This document shows positions 1-6,694 of a stretch of DNA of 8,968 bases, one piece after another; the first letter of the stretch is position 1, and each line of letters begins with the position of its first letter. The notes under the pieces are model-generated. The model searched no databases. It had not been told where the DNA came from and saw nothing but the letters and a program-made list of their open reading frames with translations. Source of the DNA: Alphaproteobacteria bacterium (GTDB lineage: Bacteria > Pseudomonadota > Alphaproteobacteria > Rhodobacterales > Rhodobacteraceae); contig JAJRUE010000193.1 in the NCBI GenBank assembly GCA_024277955.1, positions 1 to 8,968 on the forward strand. The letters are read 5' to 3'. The position numbers were made by a program, and so were the translations under genes.

Positions 1-138
1 CATCTGGGTATGCTCAGCGAAGCCCAGGCGCTGTGCGGCATCGCGGTCGCCGAAATGGCGCTGGCGGACTACGACGTGGACATCACGCCCGGGGCCGGCG
101 TCGCCGCGGCGCAGGCGCATTACCGGGCCAACGGATAA
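1..138 (+). CDS. bhcA: Aspartate-glyoxylate aminotransferase, C-terminal fragment (BhcA)
   Basis: Only the last 45 codons and the TAA stop are in the window; the gene begins upstream. The visible peptide starts HLGMLSEAQALCGIAVAEMA and ends in AHYRANG. The HLG(M) motif followed by a hydrophobic helix is the usual C-terminal pattern of class V aminotransferases of the alanine/serine-glyoxylate type. In the beta-hydroxyaspartate cycle BhcA is such an enzyme: it transfers the amino group of L-aspartate to glyoxylate, giving oxaloacetate and glycine in the cytoplasm. The gene ends 15 nt before the dehydratase gene, consistent with a shared bhcABCD transcript. The assignment rests on this short tail plus the three complete bhc-like genes that follow; the tail alone would only support a class V aminotransferase. 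Confidence 0.78.
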   Translation, partial: HLGMLSEAQALCGIAVAEMALADYDVDITPGAGVAAAQAHYRANG

Positions 139-153
139 GGGGGGAGAGAAGTC

Positions 154-1107
154 ATGCAGATACCGACATTCGACGATGCCACCGCCGCGCGTGAACGCAT
201 CGCGCCCTACATCCACCGCACCCCGGTTCTGACCAGCAGCTATCTGAACGAACGCACCGGGGCGCAGTTGTTCTTCAAATGCGAAAACTTCCAGAAGGCC
301 GGCGCCTTCAAGGTGCGCGGCGCCTCGAACGCGGTTTTCGGCCTGCCGGAAGAGATCGCGCAAAAGGGCGTTGCCACCCACAGTTCCGGCAACCACGCGC
401 TGAGCCTGTCCTACGCCGCCGGCCGGCGCGGCATCCCGTGCTATGTGGTCATGCCGCGCACCGCCCCGCAGGCGAAAAAGGACGCGGTGATCGGCTATGG
501 CGGCACCATCACCGAATGCGAACCTTCGACCTCTTCGCGCGAAGAGGTATTCGCCCAGGTCCACGCCCGCACCGGCGCCGATTTCGTGCACCCCTATAAC
601 GATCCGCGGGTGATCGCGGGGCAGGCGACCTGTTCGATGGAACTGCTCGAACAGACCGACGGGCTGGACGCGGTGGTGGCGCCGATCGGTGGCGGCGGGA
701 TGATCTCGGGCACTTGTCTGAGCCTTTCGACCCTCGCGCCCGAGGTGGCAATCTACGCCGCCGAACCCGAACAGGCCGACGACGCCGCGCGCAGCTTTCG
801 CGCCGGTCACATCATCGCGGATGACGCGCCGCAGACGGTGGCCGACGGGCTCAAGGTGCCGCTCAAGGATCTGACCTGGCATTTCGTGAAGACCCACGTC
901 AGCGACATCCTGACAGCCAGCGAAGAGGAAATCATCGCGGCGATGAAGCTGATCTGGCAGCGCATGAAGATCGTGATGGAACCCTCCAGCGCCGTGCCGC
1001 TGGCGACCATCCTGAAAAACCCCGATGTTTTCGCCGGCAAGCGCGTGGGCGTGATCATCACCGGCGGCAACGTCGATCTGGACAAACTGCCCTGGATGCA
1101 GGGCTGA
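154..1107 (+). CDS. bhcB: beta-Hydroxyaspartate dehydratase (BhcB), serine/threonine dehydratase family
   Basis: 317-residue fold-type-II PLP enzyme with no regulatory ACT domain, so the length is that of serine racemase-like dehydratases rather than biosynthetic threonine deaminase. The Schiff-base lysine is K53 in GAFKVRGA. SSGNH (77-81) is the substrate/carboxylate loop, GGGG (179-182) the phosphate-binding glycine loop, and TGGN (303-306) lies near the pyridine ring. E204, A208 and D210 sit where serine racemase binds its divalent metal. In the BHAC this enzyme removes water from (2R,3S)-beta-hydroxyaspartate to give iminosuccinate. The ATG at 154 follows a strong purine-rich ribosome site (GGGGGGAGAGA, about 139-149). 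Without its neighbours it could be called threo-3-hydroxyaspartate ammonia-lyase or serine racemase; its place between an aminotransferase and a DTA-like aldolase favours BhcB. Confidence 0.9.
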   Translation: MQIPTFDDATAARERIAPYIHRTPVLTSSYLNERTGAQLFFKCENFQKAGAFKVRGASNAVFGLPEEIAQKGVATHSSGNHALSLSYAAGRRGIPCYVVMPRTAPQAKKDAVIGYGGTITECEPSTSSREEVFAQVHARTGADFVHPYNDPRVIAGQATCSMELLEQTDGLDAVVAPIGGGGMISGTCLSLSTLAPEVAIYAAEPEQADDAARSFRAGHIIADDAPQTVADGLKVPLKDLTWHFVKTHVSDILTASEEEIIAAMKLIWQRMKIVMEPSSAVPLATILKNPDVFAGKRVGVIITGGNVDLDKLPWMQG

Positions 1108-1129
1108 TATTGGTAAAGGGAAGATAAAG

Positions 1130-2293
1130 ATGAGCGGAACGAGCGAATTCGACGGGCTGGAAGTGGGCTACAACGTGCCGGCGCTGCCGGGCATGGCCGA
1201 GGCCGACATCCAGACCCCCTGTCTGGTACTGGACCTCGACGCGCTTGAGCGCAACATCAAGAAGATGGGCGATTACGCGCGCGAACACGGCATGCGCCAC
1301 CGGGTGCATGGCAAGATGCACAAGTCGGTGGATGTGGCGAAACTGCAGGAACGCCTGGGCGGCGCGGTCGGCGTCTGCTGCCAGAAGGTGAGCGAGGCCG
1401 AAGTCTTCGCCCGCGGCGGTATCAAGGATATCCTGGTATCGAACCAGGTGCGCGATCCGCTGAAAATCGACCGGCTGGCGCGGCTGCCCAACTGGGGCGC
1501 GCGCACCATCGTGTGCGTCGATGACGTGGCCAATGTGGCCGACCTGTCAGCGGCGGCGGTGAAACACGGCAACCAGATCGAATGTCTGGTGGAAATCGAC
1601 TGCGGCGCCGGGCGCTGCGGCGTCACCACCACGCCCGAGGTGATCGAGATCGCGCGTGCGATCGAGGCCGCAGAGGGCCTGAAATTCACCGGCATCCAGG
1701 CCTATCAGGGCGCGATGCAGCACATCGACGCCTACGAGGACCGCAAGGCCAAGCTGGATATCGCGATCGCCATGGTCAAGGACGCGGTCGACGGTCTCAA
1801 GGCCGAAGGCATCGAGTGCGAACTGGTTTCGGGCGGCGGCACCGGTTCCTATTATTTCGAAAGCGAATCCGGAGTTTACAACGAACTCCAGTGCGGTTCC
1901 TACGCCTTCATGGACGCCGATTATGGCCGTATCCTTGACAAGGACGGCAAGCGCATCGACCAGGGCGAATGGGAAAATTCCTTTTTCCTTCTGACCTCGG
2001 TGATGAGCCACGCCAAGCCGCATCTGGCGGTGGTGGATGCCGGGCTCAAGGCGCAGTCGGTGGACAGCGGCCTGCCGGTGGTCTACGGGCGCGACGACAT
2101 CAAGTATATCAAGTGTTCCGACGAACACGGCGTCATCGAAGACCCGAACGGCGTGCTGAAGATCAACGAAAAGATCAAGCTGGTGCCGGGCCACTGCGAC
2201 CCCACCGCCAACGTGCACGACTGGTATGTGGGCGTGCGAAACGGCAAGGTCGAAGTCTTGTGGCCGGTGTCGGCCCGCGGCAACGCATACTGA
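1130..2293 (+). CDS. bhcC: beta-Hydroxyaspartate aldolase (BhcC), D-threonine aldolase-like
   Basis: 387-residue fold-type-III PLP enzyme. An alanine-racemase-like N-terminal barrel spans about residues 28-265, followed by a D-serine-dehydratase/D-threonine-aldolase C-terminal domain at about 280-380. The predicted PLP lysine is K62 in RVHGKMHKS, equivalent to the KTHK lysine of D-threonine aldolase. SGGGTGSY (234-241) is the PLP phosphate loop. H355 and D357 in PGHCDPT match the HxD metal ligands of the family. In the BHAC it condenses glycine and glyoxylate to (2R,3S)-beta-hydroxyaspartate, the carbon-carbon bond-forming step. The ATG at 1130 follows AAAGGGAAG (1115-1123), and the gene starts 22 nt after the bhcB stop. 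A generic D-threonine aldolase or D-3-hydroxyaspartate aldolase is the alternative; gene order supports BhcC. Confidence 0.9.
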   Translation: MSGTSEFDGLEVGYNVPALPGMAEADIQTPCLVLDLDALERNIKKMGDYAREHGMRHRVHGKMHKSVDVAKLQERLGGAVGVCCQKVSEAEVFARGGIKDILVSNQVRDPLKIDRLARLPNWGARTIVCVDDVANVADLSAAAVKHGNQIECLVEIDCGAGRCGVTTTPEVIEIARAIEAAEGLKFTGIQAYQGAMQHIDAYEDRKAKLDIAIAMVKDAVDGLKAEGIECELVSGGGTGSYYFESESGVYNELQCGSYAFMDADYGRILDKDGKRIDQGEWENSFFLLTSVMSHAKPHLAVVDAGLKAQSVDSGLPVVYGRDDIKYIKCSDEHGVIEDPNGVLKINEKIKLVPGHCDPTANVHDWYVGVRNGKVEVLWPVSARGNAY

Positions 2294-2299
2294 GGGCGG
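2292..2299 (+). promoter_or_regulatory. Ribosome binding site that fixes the bhcD start
   Basis: GAGGGCGG overlaps the bhcC stop codon and lies 4 nt before ATG 2304. The reading frame is open further upstream to an ATG at 2226, but that start would lie inside bhcC, lacks a good ribosome site and would add 26 residues unlike the family. The 2304 start gives an N-terminus typical of the family. Confidence 0.65.
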
Positions 2300-2303
2300 G
2301 CGC

Positions 2304-3269
2304 ATGCATATCATAGCCGAAAACATCATCCCCGAGCTGATCGACCGCGCCGCGGCCTTTGAGGCGGTCGAAGCGGTCTTTGCCGCGATGGCGCGCGGCG
2401 ACGCCCGCAATTTCCCGGTGATCCGCGAGGAACTGGGCCACGCGGACGCGCTTTACGGCTTCAAGTCCGGCTTCGACAAGGCCGGGCTGGCGCTGGGGCT
2501 GAAATCCGGCGGCTACTGGCCCGGAAACGAGGCAAAGGGACTGACCAACCACCAGTCCACCGTCTTTTTGTTCGACGCCGACACCGGGCGGCTCAAGGCG
2601 GTGGTGGGCGGCAACTACCTGACGGCGATCCGCACGGCGGCGGCCTCGGCGGTGTCGATCCGCCATCTTGCGCGCGAGGATTCCAGGGTGCTGGGGATGA
2701 TCGGCGCCGGCCACCAGTCGGCCTTCCAGATGCGCGCCGCCTGCGAGCAGCGCGATTTCGAGCGTGTCGTCGGCTGGAATTTCCATCCGGAAATGCTGTC
2801 GCGCCTCGCCGAAACCGCCGCCGAGATCGGGCTGCCCTTTGAAGAGGCCGGCCTGGACGATTTGGGCGCGCAGGCGGATGTGATCATCACCATCACCTCG
2901 TCGTTTTCGCCGATCCTGAAGGCGGCGCAGGTGCGCCCCGGCACCCATATCGCCTGCATGGGCACCGACACCGTCGGCAAGCAAGAGGTCGAGGCGGAAC
3001 TGGTCGCGCGCGCCCGCCTGTTTACCGATGAGGTGGCGCAATCGGTGACGCTTGGCGAATGCCAGCACGCGGTGGCGGCGGGGATGATCAGCCAGGACGA
3101 CATCACCGAGATCGGCGCGGTGATCAATGGCGCTGCGCCGGGTCGGCAGTCGGACGACCAGATCACGCTGTTTGACGGCACCGGGGTTGGTCTGCAGGAC
3201 CTGGCCGTGGCCGAAGCGGCGCTGAAACTGGCGATCGAGGCCGGCAAGGCGGTGGAAGTCACGCTCTGA
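2304..3269 (+). CDS. bhcD: Iminosuccinate reductase (BhcD), ornithine cyclodeaminase family
   Basis: 321 residues from ATG 2304, ten nt after bhcC. The protein has the ornithine cyclodeaminase/Mu-crystallin fold: substrate-binding K67 in LGLKSGGYW, YLTAIRTAAAS (106-116) with R110, a Rossmann nucleotide loop GAGHQ (134-138), the TDTVGKQE segment (221-228) with the family's conserved aspartate D222, and DGTG (291-294) near the C-terminus. In the BHAC this enzyme reduces iminosuccinate to L-aspartate with NADH, closing the cycle because aspartate is the amino donor for BhcA. The residue after the second Rossmann strand (VVGWNFHPE, 155-163) is Trp/Asn rather than an obvious acidic residue, so NADH preference cannot be confirmed by eye. 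Ectoine-degradation EutC and ordinary ornithine cyclodeaminases are relatives; the bhcA-B-C context makes BhcD the best call. Confidence 0.9.
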   Translation: MHIIAENIIPELIDRAAAFEAVEAVFAAMARGDARNFPVIREELGHADALYGFKSGFDKAGLALGLKSGGYWPGNEAKGLTNHQSTVFLFDADTGRLKAVVGGNYLTAIRTAAASAVSIRHLAREDSRVLGMIGAGHQSAFQMRAACEQRDFERVVGWNFHPEMLSRLAETAAEIGLPFEEAGLDDLGAQADVIITITSSFSPILKAAQVRPGTHIACMGTDTVGKQEVEAELVARARLFTDEVAQSVTLGECQHAVAAGMISQDDITEIGAVINGAAPGRQSDDQITLFDGTGVGLQDLAVAEAALKLAIEAGKAVEVTL

Positions 3270-3311
3270 GTTTCAAGGCCACTCACAAGCCCCACTCACC
3301 ACAGCGTCGGG

Positions 3312-3332
3312 GCCGGGCAGGGGATGCCCGGC
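3312..3332 (+). terminator. Candidate terminator of the bhc operon
   Basis: Perfect 8-bp GC-rich inverted repeat GCCGGGCA / TGCCCGGC with a GGGGA loop, starting 42 nt after the bhcD stop. A short T-run (3337-3340) follows after GCCG. This looks like a rho-independent terminator on the + strand, although the U tract is short and slightly displaced. Confidence 0.6.
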
Positions 3333-3347
3333 GCCGTTTTCCCGGGT

Positions 3348-3366
3348 GTCCGGCGTCCCGCCGGAC
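3348..3366. repeat. Second hairpin of the convergent intergenic array
   Basis: Perfect 8-bp inverted repeat GTCCGGCG / CGCCGGAC with a 3-nt TCC loop, 15 nt after the first hairpin and directly before the third. There is no following T-run, so on its own it is not a classical terminator. It may be part of a compound terminator or a dispersed intergenic repeat. Confidence 0.6.
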
Positions 3367-3388
3367 CAAGGTTTTTGAAAAAACCTTG
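3367..3388. terminator. Third hairpin, A/T-centred, possible bidirectional terminator
   Basis: Arms CAAGGTTTTT / AAAAACCTTG (10 bp) with a 2-nt GA loop. The T-run lies inside the left arm on both strands, so transcripts from bhcD (+) and usp (-) both carry U5 or U6 within a CAAGG/CCTTG stem. It sits between convergent gene ends (3269 and 3436). Confidence 0.5.
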
Positions 3389-3389
3389 C

Positions 3390-3411
3390 CAAGGCGCTTG
3401 CAAGCGCCTTG
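3390..3411. repeat. Fourth element: perfect 22-bp palindrome
   Basis: Arms CAAGGCGCTTG / CAAGCGCCTTG form a perfect palindrome with no spacer. It shares the CAAGG...CCTTG ends and the 22-nt length of the preceding hairpin, from which one base separates it. It lies 24 nt beyond the 3' end of the usp gene and could be the first hairpin reached by - strand transcripts. Confidence 0.6.
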
Positions 3412-3435
3412 CCCGTCAGCCCGCGGCGGCAGGTG

Positions 3436-3861
3436 TCAGCGCACCACCATGACCGATTGCGCGGCATGGCGCACCACGCGCGCGGCGTTCGGGCCCAGCA
3501 GGTAGTCCTGCATCTCGGGCCGGTGCGACGCCATCACGATGATGTCGGCCTTGACCTGATTGGCGCCGGCGATGATTTCCTTGTAGATCGGCCCGTGCAG
3601 CACCAGGAAATCGGCCTCGACCCCTTCCGGGATGTTGTCCTTGAGCCATTTTTCCATCTGCGCTTTGGTTTCACGCGTCGCGCGCGCCGAATAGTCCTTG
3701 GGGAAAAACGCCCCGACCATCGACATGCCGAAATCCGGGATCACCGTCAGCACATGGATCGCCGCGCCGTGGGTCTGGGCCAGGCTCACCGCCTGGGGCA
3801 AGGCCTTGGCCCAGCTGCTTTCGTGGTTCAGGTCGATGGGCAGAAGGATGGATTTGATCAT
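3436..3861 (-). CDS. UspA-family universal stress protein linked to TRAP transporter
   Basis: 141-residue single-domain universal stress protein. It begins MIKSILLPIDLNHES, where D10 is the adenine-contacting aspartate of the family. It ends with ASHRPEMQDYLLGPNAARVV (111-130), aligned with the usual GSHGRxGxxxxLLGSVAxxV nucleotide loop. Two glycines and the Ser/Thr of the G-x2-G-x9-G-(S/T) motif are replaced (A111, R114, P124), so ATP binding may be altered. The ATG lies 11 nt after the permease stop, with GGAG right behind the TGA, so translation is probably coupled. Usp proteins at the end of TRAP operons are known; TeaD of the Halomonas ectoine transporter TeaABC modulates uptake. A similar regulatory role on this transporter is inferred. 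Confidence 0.88.
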   Translation of the reverse strand: MIKSILLPIDLNHESSWAKALPQAVSLAQTHGAAIHVLTVIPDFGMSMVGAFFPKDYSARATRETKAQMEKWLKDNIPEGVEADFLVLHGPIYKEIIAGANQVKADIIVMASHRPEMQDYLLGPNAARVVRHAAQSVMVVR

Positions 3862-3872
3862 CGGTTTTCTCC

Positions 3873-6500
3873 TCAGGCCGCCGCCATTTGCGATTTGCGC
3901 CGGCGGCCAAGTTGCAGCCAGACGATCAGCGCCAGAAGCGCCAGCGCCGGGATGTAGAACATTTCCTTGGGCATCCGGTCGGCCGGCTGTTCGATGCGCA
4001 GCACCTCCCAGTCGAAATCGACGCCCTTCTGCTGCGCGTATTTGCCAAAGCCGAGGTTGTCAACGTAGACCTTGCCGTCGTCTTCGGTGCGAAACGCGAT
4101 TCCCGAGGTCTTGTCCAGACGCGCCGCCCCGTCGCCATCGGCGCGCGCGCCCAGCGGCAGGGTCACCGTGGTTTCCACCATCTTGCCGGTGCGGAAATCC
4201 TCGCCCGCCAGCCGCACCCGGATCGACCCGTCGTCGGGCGCTTCGCTGGCGATACGTTCGATCTGCGAGGGCGCTACATGCACATAGGGGTCTTCCAGCT
4301 TGTTCAGCCAGTAGCCGGGGTTGAACAGTGTAAAGGCGATCAGCAGCAGGGCCGCGTTTTCCCACAATCGCGATTTGGTCAGAAACCAGTTCTGCGTCAC
4401 CGCCGCAAACAGCATCATCGCGATCACCGCGATCACGAAAACCAGCACCGCCTGGAAAAAGCTGACATCGATCAGCAGCAGGTCGGTGTTGAAGATGAAC
4501 AGGAACGGCAGGATCGCGGTACGCACGTCATAGCTGAAGCCGATGATCCCGGTTCTGATCGGGTCGCCCTTGGAAATCGCCGCCGCGGCAAAGGCGGCAA
4601 GCCCCACGGGCGGCGTGTCGTCGGCCAGAATGCCGAAGTAGAAGACGAACATGTGCACCGCGATCAGCGGCACGATCAGCCCCGACTTGGCCCCCACCGC
4701 GATGATCACCGGCGCCATCAGCGAGGTGATGACGATATAGGTCGCGGTGGTCGGCAGACCCATCCCCAGCACCAGCGAAAACAGCGCCACGAAAACCAGC
4801 ATCAACAGCAGGTTGCCGCCGGAAATCGCTTCGATGAACTCGCCGATCACCTGGTGCGCGCCGGTCAGGCTGACGGTGCCCACGATGATCCCGGCGGTGG
4901 CGGTGGCGACCGCGATGCCGATCATGTTGCGGCTGCCGGCGATCATCCCGTCGATGAACTCGCCCCAGCCCTTGGCAAACCGCTCCATCGCGTCGCTATC
5001 GCCGCGCATCATCGCTTTCAGCGGGTGCTGCGTCAGCATGATCACGATCATCGCGATCGTGGCCCAGAAGGCCGACAGCCCCGGCGACAGGCGCTCGATC
5101 ATCAGGTTCCAGATCAGCACCACCACCGGCAGCCCGTAATAGGCGCCGGTCTTGGCGACGGGCCCGGCTTCGGGCAGTTCGGTAAACGGCGCGTTCGGGT
5201 CGTCGATGGTCAGGTCGGGATACATCGAGGCCCATTTGATCAGTGCCAGGTAGGCGATCACGAACAGCACCATCATGCCGACCAGCGAATAGTCCCCCAG
5301 TACCGGCTTGAGCCAGCCCAGGCCATAGTAGATCCCCAGCGCCAGGCCGCAGAACACCGCAACCCCCAGCGCGAAACCGGTCAGCTTCTGCAGCAGCGGG
5401 CGCGGCGGGCCAGAGCGCGGCAGCCCTTCCAGCCCCATCTTTTCGGCTTCCAGGTGCACGATATAAACCAGCGCGATGTAGGAAATGATTGCCGGCAGAA
5501 AGGCGTGGCGCACCACGTCCAGGTAGGAAATCCCCACATATTCCACCATCAGAAAGGCCGCGGCCCCCATCACCGGCGGCGTCAGCTGGCCGTTGGTGGA
5601 CGACGCCACCTCGACCGCGCCGGCTTTTTCGGCGGAAAACCCGACGCGCTTCATCAGCGGAATGGTGAAGGTGCCGGTGGTCACGGTATTGGCGATGGAC
5701 GAGCCGGAAATCAGCCCCGTCGCCGCCGAAGCGACCACCGCCGCCTTGGCCGGCCCGCCCTTCAGATGGCCCATCAGCGCGAAGGCCAGCTTGATGAAGA
5801 AGTTGCCCGCCCCGGCCTTTTCCAGGAGCGAGCCGAACAGCACGAACAGGAACACCATCGACGCCGAAACCCCAAGCGCCAGGCCAAAGACCCCTTCGGT
5901 CTGCATCCAGAAATGCCACATCGCCTTGCCGAAACTGGCGCCTTTCCAGCGCATCGCGTCGGGAAAGATCTCGGCATGGCCAAAGAAAACATACAGCAGG
6001 AACACGCTGGCCACGATCACCATCGGCAGGCCCAGCGCCCGGTAGGTGGCGATCAGCACCACCATGATGCCGGTGGCCGACGCGATCAGGTCGCCGCGCG
6101 TCGGCAGGCCCGACCGGTCGGCGATCGCGTTGGAATTGGCGATCAGATACAGCGTCGCCCCCAGCCCCAGCACGCAAAGCGTCCAGTCATACCAGGGGAT
6201 GTGCTTGCGCGACGACGACTTGAACAGCGGAAAGGCCATGTTGGCCAGCACCAGCCCGAAAGCCAGGTGGATCACGCGTTCGGTGTCGGAATTGACGTAG
6301 ATCCAGTTGATCCCGGTCCATTGCGCAAACAGCGCCGGCAGCGGAGAGGCGTTGAACACCTGCAGGATCGCCCAGACCAGCGCGGTGCCGGCGATCAGCT
6401 TGCCCTGCCAATTGTCGGGGTTGCGCGCGCTGACATCCAGGTCGGCGGCAAGGGTTTCGGCATCGGCGGCCGAGGCCAGCCCGCTGTTGGGTTCACTCAT
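3873..6500 (-). CDS. TRAP transporter fused permease (DctQM-type, TAXI class) with DUF3394 tail
   Basis: 875-residue polytopic inner-membrane protein. A cytoplasmic N-terminus precedes a small DctQ-like region (about 30-200). The large DctM-like region (about 205-690) carries GLISGSSIANTVTTGTF (262-278), LTPPVMGAAAF (306-316), GLPTTATY (581-588) and ADDTPPVGLAAFAAA (626-640), typical of TAXI-type fused permeases. The final part (about 690-865) resembles DUF3394: two hydrophobic helices, a soluble stretch (about 731-845) and a last transmembrane helix (847-864) ending RRRK. With the binding protein encoded upstream it would import its ligand using a sodium or proton gradient. Start at 6500 is chosen for its AGGGAGA site 6 nt upstream; the frame is open to 6626, but the extra 42 residues are not membrane-like and share the intergenic region with a hairpin. 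Substrate unknown. Confidence 0.92.
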   Translation of the reverse strand: MSEPNSGLASAADAETLAADLDVSARNPDNWQGKLIAGTALVWAILQVFNASPLPALFAQWTGINWIYVNSDTERVIHLAFGLVLANMAFPLFKSSSRKHIPWYDWTLCVLGLGATLYLIANSNAIADRSGLPTRGDLIASATGIMVVLIATYRALGLPMVIVASVFLLYVFFGHAEIFPDAMRWKGASFGKAMWHFWMQTEGVFGLALGVSASMVFLFVLFGSLLEKAGAGNFFIKLAFALMGHLKGGPAKAAVVASAATGLISGSSIANTVTTGTFTIPLMKRVGFSAEKAGAVEVASSTNGQLTPPVMGAAAFLMVEYVGISYLDVVRHAFLPAIISYIALVYIVHLEAEKMGLEGLPRSGPPRPLLQKLTGFALGVAVFCGLALGIYYGLGWLKPVLGDYSLVGMMVLFVIAYLALIKWASMYPDLTIDDPNAPFTELPEAGPVAKTGAYYGLPVVVLIWNLMIERLSPGLSAFWATIAMIVIMLTQHPLKAMMRGDSDAMERFAKGWGEFIDGMIAGSRNMIGIAVATATAGIIVGTVSLTGAHQVIGEFIEAISGGNLLLMLVFVALFSLVLGMGLPTTATYIVITSLMAPVIIAVGAKSGLIVPLIAVHMFVFYFGILADDTPPVGLAAFAAAAISKGDPIRTGIIGFSYDVRTAILPFLFIFNTDLLLIDVSFFQAVLVFVIAVIAMMLFAAVTQNWFLTKSRLWENAALLLIAFTLFNPGYWLNKLEDPYVHVAPSQIERIASEAPDDGSIRVRLAGEDFRTGKMVETTVTLPLGARADGDGAARLDKTSGIAFRTEDDGKVYVDNLGFGKYAQQKGVDFDWEVLRIEQPADRMPKEMFYIPALALLALIVWLQLGRRRKSQMAAA

Positions 6501-6506
6501 GTCATG

Positions 6507-6513
6507 TCTCCCT
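6507..6513 (-). promoter_or_regulatory. Ribosome binding site that fixes the permease start
   Basis: On the - strand AGGGAGA lies 6 nt before ATG 6500. The upstream binding-protein gene uses almost the same site (CAGGGAGAG), which supports choosing this start over the in-frame ATG at 6626. Confidence 0.6.
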
Positions 6514-6660
6514 GAACTGAACTCGTTAAATGGCTCAGAAATTTTCCTGTCGTGTCTCCCGGCGGTTTCCCAAGCGGGGCCGGGGGGTGCCGCCCGGATG
6601 TCTGCGGCCCGGTGCGGCGCTGTCAATCATGGTCTTGTCTGGTCTTCGTCCAAAGCGAAA

Positions 6661-6682
6661 GCGGGGGCCCGTGAGCCCCCGC
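6661..6682 (-). terminator. Intercistronic hairpin between binding-protein and permease genes
   Basis: Perfect 8-bp stem GCGGGGGC / GCCCCCGC with a 6-nt loop, 12 nt past the binding-protein stop codon on the - strand, followed there by TTTCGCTTT. This resembles a weak terminator or an RNA 3'-end stabiliser. Such hairpins commonly let a periplasmic binding protein be made in excess of its membrane partner. The remaining part of the 194-nt gap (6501-6694) shows only the permease ribosome site. Confidence 0.6.
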
Positions 6683-6694
6683 CAGTCGTCTTTT

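Noticed and set aside
2226..2303. N-terminal extension of BhcD to an ATG inside bhcC
   Set aside because: The 26 extra residues overlap the bhcC coding end and are unlike the family; ATG 2304 has its own ribosome site.
1547..2410. A 287-codon - strand open frame opposite bhcC and the start of bhcD
   Set aside because: No domain or convincing ribosome site, and it overlaps two genes with visible catalytic motifs; another antisense shadow.
3279..3299. Two copies of CCACTCAC after the bhcD stop
   Set aside because: Two 8-bp copies with a 5-nt spacer are too short and isolated to call a functional repeat.
3888..6515. An 875-codon open frame on the + strand opposite the TRAP permease gene
   Set aside because: It is rich in His, Gln, Arg and Asp with no recognisable domain, and exactly shadows a well-supported membrane protein gene. 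In high-GC genomes the strand opposite a codon-biased gene often stays open, so this is an artefact rather than an overlapping gene.
6501..6626. N-terminal extension of the permease by 42 residues to an upstream ATG
   Set aside because: The extension is Pro/Arg/Ala-rich, not family-like, and lacks a good ribosome site, while ATG 6500 has AGGGAGA at ideal spacing.
6598..6626. TTGACA on the - strand (6626-6621) as a possible -35 box for the permease
   Set aside because: The hexamer 17 nt downstream (AGACAT) matches TATAAT poorly; a promoter cannot be supported by eye.
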